Of a stretch of 9,740 bases of DNA, positions 7,674 through 9,740 are shown in pieces. Location: positions 1 through 9,740 of the forward strand of contig JAHZIZ010000305.1 in NCBI GenBank assembly GCA_022601215.1. Reading direction: 5' to 3'. The DNA is from Bacteroidota bacterium (GTDB lineage: Bacteria; Bacteroidota; Bacteroidia; Flavobacteriales; Flavobacteriaceae). The translations under genes were made by a program, and so were the position numbers. The notes under the pieces are model-generated. The model did no database searches and was not told the DNA's origin. It was given only the letters and a program-made list of their open reading frames with translations. The first letter of the stretch is position 1; each line of letters opens with the position of its first letter.

Positions 7674-9065
7674 TTATTTTTCTTGAAATACTCCTGTTTT
7701 AAATATTGATGTATTATTGGACACAAAGCTTTCTAACGTTTTAAAGAAATCAAGAATGATGTCTTTATCGTTATTGGCATTTATCGTGACAAGACGAACA
7801 AATTCATCTTCATTAAATGTGCCATAGCCTACTAATAATTTGGAATGCTCGTACAACTGTGTACAAAGATCTCTGGCGGGGATGCCTTTATAGTTGAAAC
7901 AAACAGAAATAGAATTGTCAATACTATAATCTTGGTAGTCAGGGTGACTTCTCACATAGTCACGTGCTATATCGGCCAAAGAAAATTGTTTATCCACCAT
8001 CGCTTCTAGACCCCGCGAGCCCACACTCTTCCAAAGCGTCCAAAATTTTAAAGCATCATTTCTTCGTCCACATTGCAAGGATGTTTTTCCTAAGTTAAAT
8101 TCGTCATGATCCGTTTGATATAAGTAATTGGCGTCGTTAGAGAAACTATCATGTAAGTGCTTTTTATTTTTAACCATCAATAGGGAGCAGGTAAGCGGTG
8201 TCCCCATCATTTTATGAGCATTCAAGCTAAAAGAATCTACTTTATGCAACCCTTTTAGTAGGGAGCTATATTTTTTACTAAAAATCACAGAACCACAGTA
8301 AGCGCCGTCCACATGTAACCAAATATTGTATTTATGGGCAATGTCTGCAATGGAGTCTACATGGTCAAAGGCCCCTAACACGGTGGTTCCGGCGGTAGCG
8401 TTAATTAAAGTGGGTGTATCTCCTGCGGTGATATCCTTTTGTATCATTTCTTCAAGAGCCGTTATGCTCATACATCCTTGATCATCAACTGGTACATTTC
8501 GAACCTGGTCCCGACCTATACCACTAAATGCAGCATTCTTTGGGGTACTATAGTGGGATTGTGCCGAAGTATATACGATCATTTTAGAAGAAACTCCGCT
8601 ATGCTTTACAGTTTGATCTTTCGCGTCTCTCGCCATTAACATTCCCATAAAGTTCGTCATAGAGCCTCCTGAAGCAAAGGTTCCGCCCGCATTTTCATCC
8701 CATCCAATTATATCATTCACCTTTCGAAGCACGACCTTTTCTACTCCAATCATAGGCCCTGCGGCTTTGTAGGTGTACATGCTATTATTAAGAAGGACCG
8801 CCAGCAAGTCTCCTAAAATTGCTTTGTCATTGCGTCCTCCAAATAACTGATTGAAAAAAGCAGGTGTCGCTGTTCTGGGGGCTTTTAGCACCACATCTTG
8901 TAGTACTTCTTTGAGCGAATCCATTGAAATAGGTTCGTCTCTTAAGTCCAGGTCTATCCGGTCAAACAATTCTTCAGAAGGTACAAATTGGGCAACGTGA
9001 TTACTCTTTTCGTCTTCTAATAGGGTGTTTATAATGCTGTTAAATACAGCTAAAGATGCTTTCAT
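7674..9065 (-). CDS. PLP-dependent group II decarboxylase, glutamate/cysteine-sulfinate type
   Basis: This 463-residue cytosolic enzyme has fold type I PLP motifs in the order of group II decarboxylases. They are TPAFFNQLFGG at 67-77 (the FFNQL loop contacts substrate in animal GAD), ASGGSMTN at 131-138 for the PLP phosphate, His171 in AQSHYSTPKNA stacking on the ring, TAGTTVLGAFD at 224-234, HVDGAY at 251-256 with Asp253 pairing with the pyridine nitrogen, and NAHK at 282-285 with Lys285 forming the Schiff base. LQCGRRND (330-337) closely resembles the matching stretch of animal GAD and CSAD. Arg424 in FVRLVTIN is a candidate carboxylate-binding residue. The reaction is loss of the alpha-carboxyl from an amino acid, but the substrate is open: glutamate, cysteine sulfinate, aspartate (as in PanP) or another are possible. 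It ends a leftward run, 8 bases after the lipoprotein gene, and converges on parC with 9 bases between stops. Confidence 0.92.
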   Translation of the reverse strand: MKASLAVFNSIINTLLEDEKSNHVAQFVPSEELFDRIDLDLRDEPISMDSLKEVLQDVVLKAPRTATPAFFNQLFGGRNDKAILGDLLAVLLNNSMYTYKAAGPMIGVEKVVLRKVNDIIGWDENAGGTFASGGSMTNFMGMLMARDAKDQTVKHSGVSSKMIVYTSAQSHYSTPKNAAFSGIGRDQVRNVPVDDQGCMSITALEEMIQKDITAGDTPTLINATAGTTVLGAFDHVDSIADIAHKYNIWLHVDGAYCGSVIFSKKYSSLLKGLHKVDSFSLNAHKMMGTPLTCSLLMVKNKKHLHDSFSNDANYLYQTDHDEFNLGKTSLQCGRRNDALKFWTLWKSVGSRGLEAMVDKQFSLADIARDYVRSHPDYQDYSIDNSISVCFNYKGIPARDLCTQLYEHSKLLVGYGTFNEDEFVRLVTINANNDKDIILDFFKTLESFVSNNTSIFKTGVFQEK

Positions 9066-9073
9066 AATGGGGC

Positions 9074-9454
9074 TTAAAGGGGTTTGGATTTTACTGCCGT
9101 TCCTCGTTGCTTTTTGGCCTTGCCAACGATGCCATACTCAAAGGTGTAGGAATCTCCTTCTGTGGCAATAATTTTAATGTGTACGGCTTTTTTTTCAGCC
9201 ATGTTTTTTGGGTGTATCTTAGTTACCACATACTCACAATCGTTGATCCATCTAATGCTAGAAGTATCAGCGACACCTCGAAAATAATCAATTTCGATAG
9301 AGTCGTTTCTGAAGAAGGTAGTCGTTTCAATCTCAGTTCCTATCAATGCTTCAAACGAAAAGGTTCCATTTTTAAAGTCGGCACAGTTTCTTTCAGAAGA
9401 GAAACAACTTGTCAATAATAGGAATACTGGTAAAACAGAGGTAATAAGACGCAT
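9074..9454 (-). CDS. Small lipoprotein of unknown function
   Basis: From the ATG at 9454 this is a 126-residue protein with a compact lipoprotein signal (MRLITSVLPVFLLLTSC). LTSC is a good lipobox with lipidated Cys17. A frame open further upstream allows a GTG start at 9490 (138 residues), preceded by AAGGAG only 2 bases away. I prefer the ATG because it gives a normal short n-region, whereas the longer form adds twelve residues before the signal. The mature domain is small and beta-rich in appearance, with ERNCADFKNGTFSF at 21-34, a strand pair around EIDYFRGVADTSSIRWINDCEY (54-75) and YTFEYGIVGKAKKQRGTA at 103-120. Cys24 and Cys73 could form a disulfide in the periplasm. I do not know its function. 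It lies 8 bases before the decarboxylase start and is probably co-transcribed with it. Confidence 0.85.
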   Translation of the reverse strand: MRLITSVLPVFLLLTSCFSSERNCADFKNGTFSFEALIGTEIETTTFFRNDSIEIDYFRGVADTSSIRWINDCEYVVTKIHPKNMAEKKAVHIKIIATEGDSYTFEYGIVGKAKKQRGTAVKSKPL

Positions 9455-9496
9455 ACATAGTTTTATGCGAATTTCTGAAATTTTAATCACATCTCC

Positions 9497-9740
9497 TTAT
9501 TTATAAGCTTTAAAACTCCCGTCTTTGTAAAAAATAACAATTTGATCAATATCCGAAGTCGTTATTATGTTTGGAGTTGAATCGGTCCTGTCTTTATCAA
9601 TTACGATTTCTTTTTTTTCGATGGGGGAGATTTCAGTGTTGGGTAAGTCCAAAACTGGAGGCTCTATTTTAGGGGAAGAAGAAGTGGAAGGGAAGGTACC
9701 TGTTCCATTTAAAAGCCAATACAATTCAACTTCAGGAAAT
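9497..9740 (-). CDS. C-terminal part of an unrecognised protein, N-terminus beyond window edge
   Basis: A leftward frame is open from the right edge to TAA at 9497 (about 81 codons seen). A TTG at 9724 could be mistaken for a start, but the frame continues upstream through Phe-Pro-Glu-Val-Glu to the edge, so the gene is most likely truncated by the window. The visible part has a Ser/Pro-rich, probably unstructured stretch (STSSSPKIEPPVLDLPN), then a charged stretch (SPIEKKEIVIDKDRTD) and a final strand-like segment (QIVIFYKDGSFKAYK). This is too little to name a family. Its stop lies 6 bases before the possible GTG start, and 42 bases before the preferred ATG, of the lipoprotein gene, so the three leftward genes probably form one transcript. 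Confidence 0.65.
   Translation of the reverse strand, partial: FPEVELYWLLNGTGTFPSTSSSPKIEPPVLDLPNTEISPIEKKEIVIDKDRTDSTPNIITTSDIDQIVIFYKDGSFKAYK

Noticed and set aside
7662..7676. Terminator between the convergent parC and decarboxylase genes
   Set aside because: Only 9 bases separate the stops and I found no hairpin with a T tract there; the transcripts may overlap instead.
9107..9418. Rightward 103-codon frame opposite the small lipoprotein gene
   Set aside because: The leftward frame has a clear lipoprotein signal and close spacing to its neighbours; the rightward frame has no such support.
9074..9454. Possible naming of the small lipoprotein as 'DNA topoisomerase IV'
   Set aside because: I recall short flavobacterial proteins of this kind carrying that label in databases, which I could not verify here. 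The 126-residue lipoprotein shows no ATPase, Toprim or cleavage-tyrosine motif, so such a label would probably come from its position near parE-parC.

Overview
The window reads as a chromosomal segment of a Bacteroidota bacterium, most likely a marine member of the Flavobacteriaceae. Supporting signs are the A+T-rich sequence, promoter-like elements of the Bacteroidota type (TTTG, about 19 bases, then TAnnTTTG), start codons without strong Shine-Dalgarno sequences, several short lipoproteins, and topoisomerase IV proteins with Bacteroidota-like features. The genus cannot be told from the sequence. Gene content is mainly conserved housekeeping with a few poorly characterised envelope proteins. 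I see no mobile element, CRISPR array, tRNA or rRNA, and no convincing new multi-gene system.

Left part (1-2253): a leftward gene, cut by the window edge, encodes an exported protein with a charged, probably coiled-coil C-terminal part. It is divergent from a rightward pair: the ATPase YchF and, 14 bases later, a small multi-pass membrane protein starting at TTG. The 161-base divergent spacer holds promoter-like elements for both directions. A perfect 12-bp terminator-like hairpin lies inside the 3' end of the membrane-protein gene.

Centre (2259-7664): a leftward lipoprotein gene converges on the membrane-protein gene with only 5 bases between the stops. After a 174-base spacer with promoter-like elements comes parE-parC, the two subunits of topoisomerase IV. 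This enzyme decatenates sister chromosomes and relaxes supercoils. ParE supplies ATPase and Toprim functions; ParC supplies the DNA-cleaving tyrosine and a beta-pinwheel. ParC has an acidic N-terminal extension and ends in QASLF, which resembles a sliding-clamp-binding peptide.

Right part (7674-9740): a leftward, tightly spaced three-gene run enters from the right edge: the C-terminal end of an unrecognised protein, a small lipoprotein, and a PLP-dependent group II decarboxylase of the glutamate/cysteine-sulfinate type. The last gene converges on parC with 9 bases between stops. The promoter of this run lies outside the window. No gap longer than 300 bases is free of genes.
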